In this document: positions 11,116-23,236 of the stretch, piece after piece
How positions within the stretch are numbered: the first letter of the stretch is position 1
Layout of the letters: each line of letters starts with the position of its first letter
NCBI RefSeq assembly: GCF_031755915.1
Contig: NC_083379.1
Location: forward strand, 47,500,001-47,564,000
DNA: 64,000 bases
Origin: Ziziphus jujuba
Taxonomy: Eukaryota > Streptophyta > Magnoliopsida > Rosales > Rhamnaceae
Direction of reading: 5' to 3'
Made by a program: the position numbers and the translations under genes
Notes under the pieces: model-generated
What the model was told of the DNA's origin: nothing
Databases searched by the model: none
Seen by the model: only the letters and a program-made list of their open reading frames with translations

Positions 11116-14100
11116 TCATGGCTCGGGTTGCATCTTCTCGCATTCTTCCCGAATTGACTGAAACAGTACAGAGGAGAGATATCTTTCACCAAAGCTTGGA
11201 AAGACTACCTGCAAAGCATTGAAAAAAAAATCCTTGGATGAATTAATATGATAATGGAAGGAAATGTAGATGAAGGATGTTTTAGATAATTATCTTAAAG
11301 CAGCATGCTCCAAAGTGCATATAAGTTGAATAGCCAAAAAGGTGGACGTAAACACCATAAATTCCACAAGCAAAAGTTTCTTCTGCAAAATTATTAATGC
11401 AGGAATGCGGTGCTTGCTTGCTTGTGTGGTCCATAATGGGGCTCGATAAAAAAGTGGCCCATGATGTTACTTCTTACATAAACTAAAAAGTTCATATGAA
11501 AACCACCACAAGCTGATGCCTAGACCGCTCAATATCAGTCTACCAATCAAAGCACATGCCTAAAACTGCATAATATTCTATTGCTTTTACCAGTTTTCTA
11601 AAAAGCAAAAAAGGGATGAAACAAGCTGAATTGATTTTCTTTTTTTCTATTTGAGAATTCCCTACATCTGACTTGAGAATTAACAACGTATCCTTTATTA
11701 TAAACAAGAAAACGACGCTATTAACTGTGTTTGACAGTGAATAATGGTGATTTACCAAAAAGAAACATAATAATCGCAAGCCTATGTTTGTAAAACATGC
11801 CACCAAATGGTGCCAGACCACCCAAAGAAGGAGGGAACAAAGCCCACGATAACATTAAAAAAGCAAGTTGAATTCAGGCAAGTCGGCTACATAGATAAGG
11901 GAAAAGAGAAATGGCATACCGCAATAAGCTTTCCTGCATTTTCAGGCCTCTTTCCAACTTTAAGTGCAGCAGCAGCTGCTGCTCCAGAAGAAATGCCAAC
12001 CTGAAATTGAATGAAGAACCATTCCAAGTACAAACCAAAAATTGTAATTAGAGAAATAATTCATGTTGTTTATTGGCGATGAGGGAAGGAGAGGAAAAGA
12101 ATTTACTGTCTGTGCATCTATCCCCCAAAATAAACCTTTTTTTTTTTTTTTAATTCCCCCTGTTCAAAAATAGCTTTTTAGCTCACTCATGGCTTCCCAA
12201 TACACACCAAAGGAGAAAGTTTATCTACGCTTGTCTAGACAGAAACATGCATAAACTCTAGAGAATATAAAGAAAGTTTCAAATTTACATAGTCTCAGTC
12301 TAAAAGTGGTTATTAAGAAATATGAAATGGCACAAACCAACAAGCCTTCCTGAAGTGCTAATTGCTTTGCAGTTTCAACAGCTTCATCACTGGATATCTG
12401 CCAATTGCCAAATTCAGTAACTATGAGAACAGAAATATGATAAATAGAGTCACAAGAGAACAGCAAATATAGAAGTCGAGAAAATCCAATTACTTTCATC
12501 TTAACCCTGAAATAAGGAGCAGACAACCTTATTTCATGAACAAATAAAGAATGAAACAAATATAATCAAATGAAAGACTATCGCATATATGTGGAAATAA
12601 GGGCTCAACCTCTATGATTTCATCAACAACTTCTTGATCCAAATTCCTAGGTATAAAACCGGCTCCAATCCCTTGAATCTTGTGAGGACCTGTCTCAATA
12701 GGAAATAGACAAACAAGTAAATTACTATTAGATTGAAAATACTTAATAAAACCATTATATTAAATTGAAATGGCTAGAAGGTAATTTGATACTTTACCTG
12801 GCTTTCCACCCGATAGAATGTTGCTTTCTGTGGGTTCTATACCTATAACCTGATACATGATAAGTCAAACGGAGGCAATCCTAAGGAAAGGAAAAATCAT
12901 TCAAAGAAGATGAATCCTCTATTTGTGTATACTTTTAGCCAACCAGCCAGGACTTTCATATACCTGGATAGGCTTTAAAATATACTTTCATCCTCAACAT
13001 GACAGATTCAAGGTCACATATCAAATCCAGTCAATCACTTGAAATGTTCAAAAATAAATGAAATTTGGGGATTTCAAACAGGATAAATTACCTTTATTTT
13101 AGGATTCTTCTGTTTAAGAAACCTACCAACCCCAGAAATGGTTCCTCCAGTTCCAATTCCTCCAATAAATATATCAACCTTGCCTCTCGTATCTTCCCAT
13201 ATCTCTGGACCAGTTGTCTCATAGTGTACCTGCATATAAAAACATTAAAACTGATTCACTAAGAACAATAATAGCACCATACTGCAACCACATGGAAGTG
13301 CTCTAGCCTATAGTCCACATGGTAAGGTTGTAGTGACATGATATATAGATCATATCCAAAACAATCTAATTGCTTACCTAATTGTGGATGGATAGCTGCA
13401 AATAATCAATACACGATAGTTCATTTTCACCTTAACAGTATAGTTTTATCTTTAAAATGAGAACATATGTTCAAAACAGTGCTTGAAAAAAGCAAACTTC
13501 CAAGAAAATTACAATAACAATAATATATGAATAATTAAGTTTAGCAAAGGATGGCATCCGTTTCATAGAGCAAGCTTAGTGACCTTAAGCAGTTAGCAAT
13601 TCCACAAACCTTAGGATTAGCAGGGTTGTCAAATTGTTGAAGCATATATGCATTAGGTGTGCTTTTCAATATTTCTTCAGCTTTCTGAACTGCTCCTTTC
13701 ATGCCCTTTGCTGCATCAGTCAAAACAAGCTCAGCCCCAAATGCTTTTAGAAGAACTCTTCTTTCTAAACTCATTGAAGCTGGCATTGTCAATATGAGTT
13801 TATATCCTTTTGAAGCAGCTATAAATGCCAGACCAATGCCTGTGTTTCCACTTGTGGGTTCCACCAGAATACTCTAAAATTACATGAGATGAATGTCATA
13901 ATCATGGAAAGCTTTTATAAGCAAAAACATAAAACTACATGACCATGTACAGCCCACTGGGAGCAAAGTCAAAAAATAATCTAAGTAGCAGTAAGATAGA
14001 CAAGTCATCTTATGGTTTCCATAATGTCAATAACACACATATTCATTAATAGAGGGGAAAACTAAAACATTCCCATCCTTCCTCTCCATATTTAAAGAAA

Positions 14101-16429
14101 TAACCGATAGCATAGTCAATCTATATTAAGAACTTGGTCAAGATTCCAATTTAATCCCATTCTAACTGTTATTATGTCCATTGCCTGCAAATGTCACAGA
14201 ATTTGTTATTATAACTGTTCAGTAGCAAACATAAAAAATACTCAAAGAAATTTTAAGACATTAGCATCTACTAAAGCCACTTCTCAGCTTTGATGGTATA
14301 GCCACAGCTTTAGGCATCATGTAGACCAGATATTGCTTCAAAAAGCATCATATTTGTACGTATCCATGCCTAGTGTAATTGCTTTCAAATATTTGTGAAG
14401 GTGATTAACAATGGTAAGAACAACATTGTTTTCCCTAAGCTTTAAGCCAAATTATCCAAATGGCAGGAAATTTGAGGCTGTTCTGCTACATGCAGTAGCT
14501 CCCAGTTTCCATATAAGAGATTTATATGCGATTTGTTACCTTTCCAGGTGTGATAACTCCTTTTTGCTCAGCATCAGCTATCATACTGAACCCTATTCTG
14601 CAAACAAACATCACTGCCCATGTTATATCCTTTGATTTTTAAGGATAGGAATTAAGATATTAGCTTTGTCATCTAGTTAAGTAGCCAGATTTGGCTTCTA
14701 AAGCTCATTACCTGTCCTTGACACTGCAACATGGCTCCATAATCTCAAGCTTGGCAGCAATGTTTGCAACAGATCCCTTTACAATATCATTAAGGTAAAC
14801 CATCGGAGTTTTCCCAATCAGCTGCATCACCCAAAAAAAAAAATAAAAAAATGTAACAAATGAATAAGAAGAAGCCTAAGCGCTTCCGTCTACAAATATA
14901 ACGTGGTTAATAACCCCTGCCTCCCCCCCACCAAGAGAGAGAGAGGGGGTGGTGTGTGAAGTCATGTGCATAAGCTTCAACTTTTGAAACTTCAACAAGT
15001 GCCTTAGATTGTAATGAGAACTTTTACATTTCAAGCTCTAATATCTAGAGTATGCATCCTCAATGAAGCACAATCTTTTTTTTCCTATTTATTTTAATGA
15101 GAATTTTTTAAAAATTTCCTCAAATTCCAACCTTTTCTGTATGAAATAAACAATGCCTTAGTAATTACCATGTTTAATTCAGAATGACAAGAGATTTGTC
15201 AACCAACAAAATAACTTGACCAATATATTCTTATAAGCTAGGGCAAATATAAAGATCTTGAATTCACTTTCAAACTCAGTTGTATTTATGCTGACTCATT
15301 CCACAACCCTGAGAGCTGACTTGAAACGTTCAAATGACATATAACTATTACCCAAAAAAAGAAAAAAAGAAAAGAAAAGCCATAATCAAATAGCATAGAA
15401 AATAATATTCACTCATCTGTTACTGAATCTGACTCCTTACAATCAAAGTGACGGTCATTTCACATGAAGATACTTTAATTCGTGTTTCAAAAATATAAAA
15501 TAAAAAATAAATAAAGCTACCAGTGATTTTGAAGAATTAATGGTAGAAATTGTTATTTCACATCCCCAATCAATATCATGAACAATATAACAAAACATTA
15601 AATTGAACTAATATAACGTGTCACGGTTTATGCCCCTCCAACCCCTCTAATCACAAAACGCAATCACAGTACTCATTGACCTCATCAGCCATAGAAGACA
15701 AACAAAAGTAATAAAAATTTAAAAAAATAAATAAAAGAAAAAATAAGTATGGGGTTAAGTTGCTTATTATTCAAGCTGAATATATTAAAAGTCCTGCAGT
15801 CTCCACCTATAAAATTCATATGAGCAATTTAGACAATATATCAGAATAAAGTTACTTCTTCTACACTCATACTTTTATTAGGCAACAATGAATATGACAG
15901 TCGTCCATATACAATTAGAAGAGCAACCAATGATGGATTTCATGAAATACTGATAACAACAACTGACCACTAAATTGCATAATCTGAGAAGCAAGTAAAG
16001 CAACACCAAATTGCCAAAACTCATTAATTATTATTATTTTTTAAAAAAACTCATTGATTAAGCAGCAAGAATAATCAGAATTCTCCAATTCAGAGACAAA
16101 ATTATAATAGAATAAGATGGACCCATTTGATAATCAAGACCCCACAAGTGACAAAACAATCGCAAAAGAAGAGCAAAAAGCATAAAACAAACCTGAGTAA
16201 CATCTTCCGCAATGTTAAGACCCTCAACCTGTGTCTGTGGGTTGACGGAAACTGCCTTGCAGACCACAGAGCCAGACGAGAAAAGTTTGGAACTTTTGGT
16301 GGTGGGTTTATTCCTGAGAGAGGAGACAAAACGGTGGTTGGGAGTAACAGAAGACGGAGTGAGGTCTGATTGGGTGCTGCCTAGGAACGATGCTAAGGAA
16401 TTGATCAGAGAAGCAGAAGCACAAGCCAT
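11116..16429 (-). CDS. Cysteine synthase / O-acetylserine (thiol) lyase, organellar type, tandem copy 1
   Basis: Ten exons: 16193-16429, 14712-14821, 14540-14597, 13610-13873, 13092-13229, 12798-12849, 12610-12689, 12338-12397, 11920-12000 and 11116-11208. They join in frame to 390 aa. The enzyme makes cysteine from O-acetylserine and sulfide with pyridoxal phosphate. Visible: a Ser-rich transit peptide to about residue 60, PLP lysine K114 in [10 protein letters not shown], the substrate loop TSGNTG (142-147), QFDNPANP (215-222), the phosphate-binding GTGGT (249-253), the serine acetyltransferase-docking loop KPGPHK (285-290) and the C-terminal CEKMQPEP. It closely resembles Arabidopsis OASB/OASC. 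Plastid or mitochondrial targeting cannot be decided by eye. I start at 16429, where the transit peptide begins as in relatives; an upstream in-frame ATG at 16516 gives an atypical extension. Intron 1 is 1371 nt, against 104 nt in copy 2. Confidence 0.93.
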
Positions 16430-18160
16430 TTTTGCTTTGCTTTTGTTGCTCTGGTCAACTCTCTCTTTCTCTCTCAGAGTTTCTTTGCCAAAGAAAGTAA
16501 GCAGGAGGCCACTCACCGGTAGGATTTCTTATGGGTTGGCTGCCACAAATTTATGCGTTCCAAGGATGGGGTTGTTTGCAATTGTAGATTTTTTTAGTTA
16601 AAAGTTTCGGTTTTTTGGTTTTTTTTTCATGTTTGACGAGTCCCTATCACCCCTTAATTTCCATGCCTAACGAAAATTTGACCCACCATAATATTCACCA
16701 ATCACCTTTTAATTTATTATTTTGTTCCATTTTTTTCAATTTAAAAACAAAATTTTTGGTGCCCATAGAATTATGGAATGTTTTTTCTTAAAAGAATTAT
16801 ATATTTCCCAAAAAAATATTAATAATTCATATGGAAACGAAAAGTTCTGTGGAAATAAGAAAAAAATAAAAATTTACCAAATCCAAATGATAAATATAAT
16901 ATATAATAATTTTTTTGTTTAAGAAAAAGGGTGGCACTGCTACTTTTTTTGAAGACAAATTAGCGAATTCAATGAACAAAATGATGTTACCTCCAAATAA
17001 ATGGGATGTATCATCCAATCTGCATTCACTGAATTCACTAGTTCTAAATCTACATAACTCTTCCTACTTTTTGAAGATAATAATTTCTTTAAAAATGAAC
17101 TTTTAGAGCTTTTGCAACACGACAAGGGTCTTTTGGCCTTATATAATCGCTTACTTCCACTATAAATTGAATCCCCAACCAATTCCCATTCCGGAAATTA
17201 CAATCTATTTTTGACCTTGCATTTATTTGAAAGGACAGAAAGTGGGTAAAGAGAGAGGATATATATTTAAATATGTGGTGTGGTGGTGAGGTCCTTTTTT
17301 CCTTTTAAGGTATATAATATTTACTCTGATCACATACAAATTAAGCTCATTCATTATGCAAACAAATTTTCAACCTCATCTTAAATTACTGGATCATTCA
17401 TCAAAAAGCAGTGCAAATATCCTAATCATCTTTATTACAATGACGCTGGTGTTGAGATTGAAATGTACTAATCAAGCTGCTGTGAGTCTAAATCAAAGTT
17501 TACAATTCTCTTCTCGGATTTATGCACACATATAAATATTTTTACACAACCATTTTCAGTCTATTCTGAATTAGCAAAACTGAATGGCATGAGGAGAGTG
17601 GCCTGTTGGCAAAGAAAAATCCAAAATGGCCGATGCTAGGTAATGTTATTCTCATATATAGTACATACTTTGAATTGGCCCAAATGAATGGCCAACTTGT
17701 AGTAGGAGTTGGCCATATAGTAAGCTTTGTTTCAACACATGTTATGTCTCAGAGTCAAAACTAACAACAAACTTTATTGATTATGTTATGTCATGTCAAT
17801 AAAGCTAACAAAATGGAGGCTCTTCGCTTAAATAGGTGCTTCCATGTTCAAAAACTATAATTTTTGAACCATGGAAGCAATTAGACCTTTCTCTTTTTGT
17901 AGGAATCATCAGCATCACCGTAGCACACCTTGAACCATGGTTTCTGTAAGAGTGATCAACATTCAAGAGGTGAGACATGATTAGAATATATATACATTTG
18001 AACTTCTCTAATCTAATCTCATAATTCTCATTCCACTTCTCTACTGTGTGCCTACAAATTCAAAAAAAGGGATAAAACAAAAACAACATAAGCGTAAATT
18101 TAAGAAACATGTGTACTAACACATTATTGTAATTATTTTAGGCGCAGAGAAAAAAGAATT
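16430..18160. other. Intergenic between the two cysteine synthase genes
   Basis: Contains the promoter of copy 1 (minus strand, just above 16430) and the 3' flank of copy 2 (below 18161). No gene is seen. The segments around 17010-17035 and 17340-17460 resemble sequence upstream of copy 2 (see the flanking repeat at 21150-22920), as expected if the duplication unit included 5' flank. Confidence 0.6.
17838..17878. repeat. Short near-perfect hairpin
   Basis: GCTTCCATGTTCAAAAA (17838-17854) pairs with TTTTTGAACCATGGAAGC (17861-17878) apart from one bulged base, with a 6-nt loop. It lies about 280 nt downstream of the copy 2 stop codon on the minus strand, so it may sit in the 3' UTR. Confidence 0.65.
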
Positions 18161-20938
18161 TCATGGCTCGGGTTGCATCTTCTCGCATTCTTCTCGAAGT
18201 GACTGAAAAAGTTCTGAGGAAAGGTATCTTTCACCAAAGCTTGGAAATAGTACCTTCAAAACATTGAAATCCTTGGATTAATTAATGTGGAAGGATATAT
18301 AGAGTTGGAAGTATGTATTACAAAATTATTCAAAGCCATGCATCCACATAGATCAAGGGAAAGAGAAATGACATACTACAATTAGCTTTCCTGCATTTTC
18401 AGGCCTCTTTCCTACCCTTAACGCTGCAGCAGCTGCCGCTCCAGAAGAAATGCCAACCTGACATTGGATGAAGAACCATTAATCATTTAATCCAAGAAGA
18501 ATTAAAATGTTATTAGAGAGATAGTCATACTCATGCTATATCTTGGAGCTACATATGCTTACAACTCAGCAAATGTAACATAAAGCTAGCAGGAAACCTA
18601 AAACTACTTTTCCCTTATTCTACCAAAATCCTCAAATTGCTACCTGATCTATAAATAATCTAATACATCAGTCTACTAATTGAAATGAAAGACTTCAACC
18701 CCAATTAACGGTTGTCATCGTGCCTTGAACTTGTTACTTATCACAAGGAATTTTATGGAGAAATCTTGAGCATATGCATAAACACTAGACTAGAGAATGT
18801 GAAGGAAGTTTCATCTCGCTTTAATCTCAATCTATAAATGGTTAAAAAGAAAAGCGAAGGTACAAACCAACAAGCCTTCCTGAAGTGCTAATTGCTTTGC
18901 AGTTTCAATAGCTTCATCACTGGGCATCTGCCAATTGCCAAATTGACAAACTGTGAAAAACTGAGATTTGATAGATAAACTCACACGAAAAGCTATGAAT
19001 GCTTATAACAAATACAACAAAAAAATGAGGTTTTGACCTCTATGATTTCATCAACTACATCTCGGTTCAAAGTCCTGGGTATAAATCCAGGTCCAATCCC
19101 TTGAATCTTGTGAGGACCTGTTTCAACAATAAAAATAACTAACATATTAAAGTCGAAGATACTTAACAAAACCATTATAGTAAAACAGAAATGGATAAAA
19201 GGCTAATGTGATGTCTTACCATGTTTTCCACCAGATATCAAGTTGCTTTCTGCGGGTTCTACACCAATAACCTGATGCATGATAAGTCAAAATTCAAATG
19301 ATGGCACTGAAAAAGCATCGAAGGCGATGAATTCTCAACTTGCCAACACTTTTTGCCTACCAGGATAGGTTTTAAATTTTAAAATTTACTTTCATCTCCC
19401 ACATGGTAGATTCAATGGTATTGGCATGCCATGAATAATTAGAAACAATTGAAACATAATTTGGCAATTGCAAAATTGATAAATTACCTTTATTTTAGGA
19501 CTCTGCTGTTTAAGAAATTTGCCAACCCCAGAAATGGTTCCTCCAGTACCAACTCCTGCAACAAATATATCCACCTTGCCTCTTGTATCTTTCCATATCT
19601 CCGGACCAGTTGTCTCGTAGTGTATCTGCATATAAACAAATATGCAAGAAACACAAGAGTATAACCGTTCTGTAATCTCACATGAAGTACATGCTGTAAA
19701 AACACTCTAATTGTTTACATAATCATGGATAGAAAGCTGCAAATGATCACCAAGTAGTTGATCTTCACCTTAACATTATAGTTCTGTCTTTAAAATGGGA
19801 AAGGATGGCAAATCAAATGTAACCAAATAGACTAAGATGATGATTAGCAAATCAAATGTTCAACAAATCTTGACTAGTAAGCGAAGGCACCAAACCTTAG
19901 GGTTGGCAGGGTTGTCAGCTTGATGAAGAATATGTGCGTTGGGTGTGGCCTTAAATATTTCTTCAGCTTTCTCAACGGCTCCTATAATATCCTTTGATGA
20001 ATCAGTTAAAACAAGCTCAGCCCCAAATGCTTTCATTATAACTCTTCTTTCGAAACTCATTGAAGCTGGCATTGTCAATATGAGTTTGTATCCTTTTAAT
20101 GCAGCTATAAGTGCAAGAGCAATCCCCGTGTTTCCGCTGGTAGATTCCACCAGAGTAGTCTAAAATTGCATGAGATTGGAGGAAAACATGTCATAATTGT
20201 GGAAAGCTTCTGGAAGCCACAAAATAAAACTACATTTTTGTGTTCTGCTAAATGCAAGAGAGCTGTTAAACATATCCCAGTTTCCATATAAGAGAGTTAC
20301 ATATCTGTAAATATATGTATATATATATATATATTTATATAGGATTTGTTACCTTTCCAGGCTTGATAAGTCCCCTTTCTTCCGCATCAGTTATCATACT
20401 ATAAGCTATCCTGCAAATAAAAACCATTTCTGATGCTATATCCTTTGAGTTATGAGGGTTTATATTCATAAATTTTGTTAGGCTTGTGTATACAAAGCTC
20501 CTCACCTGTCCTTGACACTGTGACATGGCTCCATAATCTCAAGCTTGGCAGCGATGTTTGCAACACAACCCGTTACAATATTATTAAGGTACACCATTGG
20601 AGTTTTCCCAATTAGCTGCATCACAGAAGTAACCAATAAATTTGTCTTAATTCTAAGAAAGAAAACAAAGTGCACCAACAACAAGACCCCATGAAACAAC
20701 CAGAAAGTGATGTTATAACCTCAGTAACATCTTCAGCAATGTTAAGACCCTCATCATCTTCTCTCTGTGGCTTCACAGAAACTGATTTGCAGACCACAGC
20801 AGAGACAGAGCAAGTACAAAAAAGTTTCCAAGTTTTGGTCGTAGGCTTCCTCCTGCAGTAATAGTTGGGAGTGAGGCGTGATCGGCCGCGGCGAAGGGAC
20901 AATAATGTTAAGGAATTGATAAGAGAAACAGTAGCCAT
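18161..20938 (-). CDS. Cysteine synthase-like protein, tandem copy 2
   Basis: Ten exons: 20720-20938, 20506-20615, 20353-20410, 19896-20159, 19488-19625, 19220-19271, 19038-19117, 18868-18927, 18377-18457 and 18161-18253. All match copy 1 in length except the first. The product is 384 aa with no stop or frameshift. The PLP lysine (K108, in [10 protein letters not shown]), TSGNTG (136-141), GTGGT (243-247) and the C-terminus are kept. The transit peptide has diverged (Arg- and Cys-rich). Changes at normally invariant places: QFDNP is QADNP (A210), KPGPHK is KHGPHK (H280), and [12 protein letters not shown] is [12 protein letters not shown]. The last intron ends in GAAG without a T-tract, a weaker acceptor than in copy 1. 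It is probably a functional but diverging paralogue: a cysteine synthase that binds serine acetyltransferase poorly, or a related beta-substituted alanine synthase. A decaying gene is possible. Confidence 0.88.
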
Positions 20939-23236
20939 ATTTCTGCTTTGTTTTGTTTTTTATTTTGTTTTGTGGATGCAGAGAAAAATAAAGTAAATAA
21001 ATTTGCTTCACCAGGAAAACTGCATTCACTCATATAAAAGGCGAGGAAGATAGGATGAGATGAGACAAAACGCATGCTTCACATCAAGGTTGGGATGGGA
21101 CTTGGGATCGAAATAGGTTTTGTTGTTAATCTGCTTGACCCTTCTTTTTCATTGAACAAGGATGAAAATGGACAGACCAACTTGCATTCACTGGTAGAAT
21201 CAATCAACATGATATTTCCAATCATGCCTTGCAACCTCACATTTATCATATTTGTCCTACTTGTAGCACCCTTTTGTGCACATTAATATTCTTACATGTC
21301 ATGTCATACCATATATATTTTGTAACAAGCTCATTTAATTCTAACTAAGGAAATAGAAACTCTGCTCTCAAAAAAGTTTAAATAATAATACGCACAGTTG
21401 ATAAAAAATAAAAATAAAAATTCCTACTACTGTTTCATCGATTGAATTAATATACACTTTATAATTATTAATTTGTTTAGTAAGAAAGATTGATACCTAC
21501 ATGAATAATTATATTATTTTATTTTCCTTCTTTTTTTAAGATTAAGATCAGGATGACGAGAGCTTTAGCTATCATGAAATGGAACTCAGCTGCTTTCGAG
21601 ATTTCTCTGAAAAACATGGACAAGATCGATTCCGTGCATGGTGCGGAGTTGGAGATCCGATTCTTGCATTTGTGGAAGAGAGAGAGGTATGGACCTCCAT
21701 TTTTACAAGGCCGGTGAGTGTGAAATATAAGTCCTTATGCCAGAACCAGTATGGACCTCCAAAAAAAACAAGTGGCCACCGACCTATTTGATTTGTCCCA
21801 TTTATGAGTGGACCTTCTATATCTAGATAACATGGATAAAATAGATATAGTGATATTTAAAAAATAAAAAAGAATTTTTTTTTTTTTTTTTTTTGTGTGT
21901 TTGTGTTTGTATGGATTAGATACAATCTTTATATTGACAAAATGACAATTATTCATCATACAAACAAATATTCTTCAATTTCAGCTACTGCACAACTACT
22001 TGATGTTCATTCATCAAAAGTAATGCAAATATCCAACCTCTTGTACAAGAGCTGAGATAGAAATGATAAAGAAGCAGTGAATAACAATGTGAAAAAGATG
22101 AATCTATAAAAACTTTTTATAACTCCCTTTATATATTCATCATCATCCCTATCAAACCAGTATATCCCATCATTTTCATTCGGAGGAAGAAACAGGTCAA
22201 CCAGCTTGCATCATTAGTGGAATCAATTCAAATGTAGGGATTATTACTGTAATCATTAAGAGAGAAGCATTTCCCAATAATGGTGTGACGTTACGTATTT
22301 GTCCTACTTGTACAACTCTTGTGCAGAATCCTCCCACACGTTATGAGACAGTTATTATGCACAAGAAATTGTGCAAATAAGATTACCATGTGTAGTGTAA
22401 GGTCTTAAAAATGAAGAAACATCTCAAGAAGGAAATGGAAGACATAGTCACATAGATGGTGGCAATCTATATTACCCCCCTCATGATGCTCTGTTTTCGA
22501 AAAAGGGATAACACGTTAACATGATTGCTTATAAAATAATAATAATAATAACAAAAAAAGGTAAGAAAATCACCAAATGCACCTTAAGTTTGTAGCATAC
22601 CTGTCACTGTGATGGGAGGGGGGTTTTATAAGCGTGGAGGCAAAAGAAAGACGAGAGCTTTAGCTCATCGCTCATCACCAACGGAACTAGGATTTTTGAG
22701 ATTTCCAATTAAGAATAGGGACAAGAAGGGTAACTCCAACTCTGCACACGGGCGACTTGGGAGTTTGAGATCCTTCCATTTGTGGAAGTATACATAATAT
22801 ATGGACAGCGGCACAATGCACGAATGTTAAAAGTCGGTGGGTGAGAAATATAGTCGCTGTACTAGAACCAGTGGACCTCCAAAAAGAGGCCAACGACTAG
22901 CTGTCCCATCATCTGAAGGAGATTTACAACGGCAAGCTTTTGAATTAGCGAGCCGGTAGCTGAGTAACTAACTGAACATGTTCTTCACATGTGAAAATAC
23001 TCAATGAATTTCCATAAAATAAATAATCAGCTAAACTGTTCAATTTTCAACAAACAAGGCATATATAGCAACATACTCCAAAATGGTAGAACAAGTAATG
23101 AAAATGTTTGTACACTCACGAGATATGTCACAATTTGAATTCTGAAACTACAATTGTGATACAAGGCTTTCAAAACTCAGCTATTGTTAAGGTAGCTAAC
23201 ATAATAGAGGCAGCTTCACTTCTAGTTTAGAACAGT
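20939..23236. other. Promoter of cysteine synthase copy 2 and repeated flank
   Basis: No gene is recognised. It contains two related segments, roughly 21150-21800 and 22190-22900, described separately. The 3' UTR of the WD40 gene should occupy the part just below 23236. Confidence 0.6.
21150..22920. repeat. Diverged direct duplication in cysteine synthase 5' flank
   Basis: Shared blocks in the same order: GCATTCACTGGTAGAATCA near 21185 and GCATCATTAGTGGAATCA near 22210; TTTGTCCTACTTGTA near 21247 and 22298; GACGAGAGCTTTAGCT at 21555 and 22650; CCAGTATGGACCTCCAAAAA near 21748 and CCAGTGGACCTCCAAAAA near 22868. Spacing grows from about 1.02 to 1.1 kb. Part of the same material also occurs near 17010-17460, upstream of copy 1. 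Confidence 0.6.

Noticed and set aside
16430..16516. Upstream in-frame ATG extending cysteine synthase copy 1 by 29 residues
   Set aside because: The extension is Lys/Glu-rich and unlike a transit peptide. The ATG at 16429 starts a normal one, as in copy 2.
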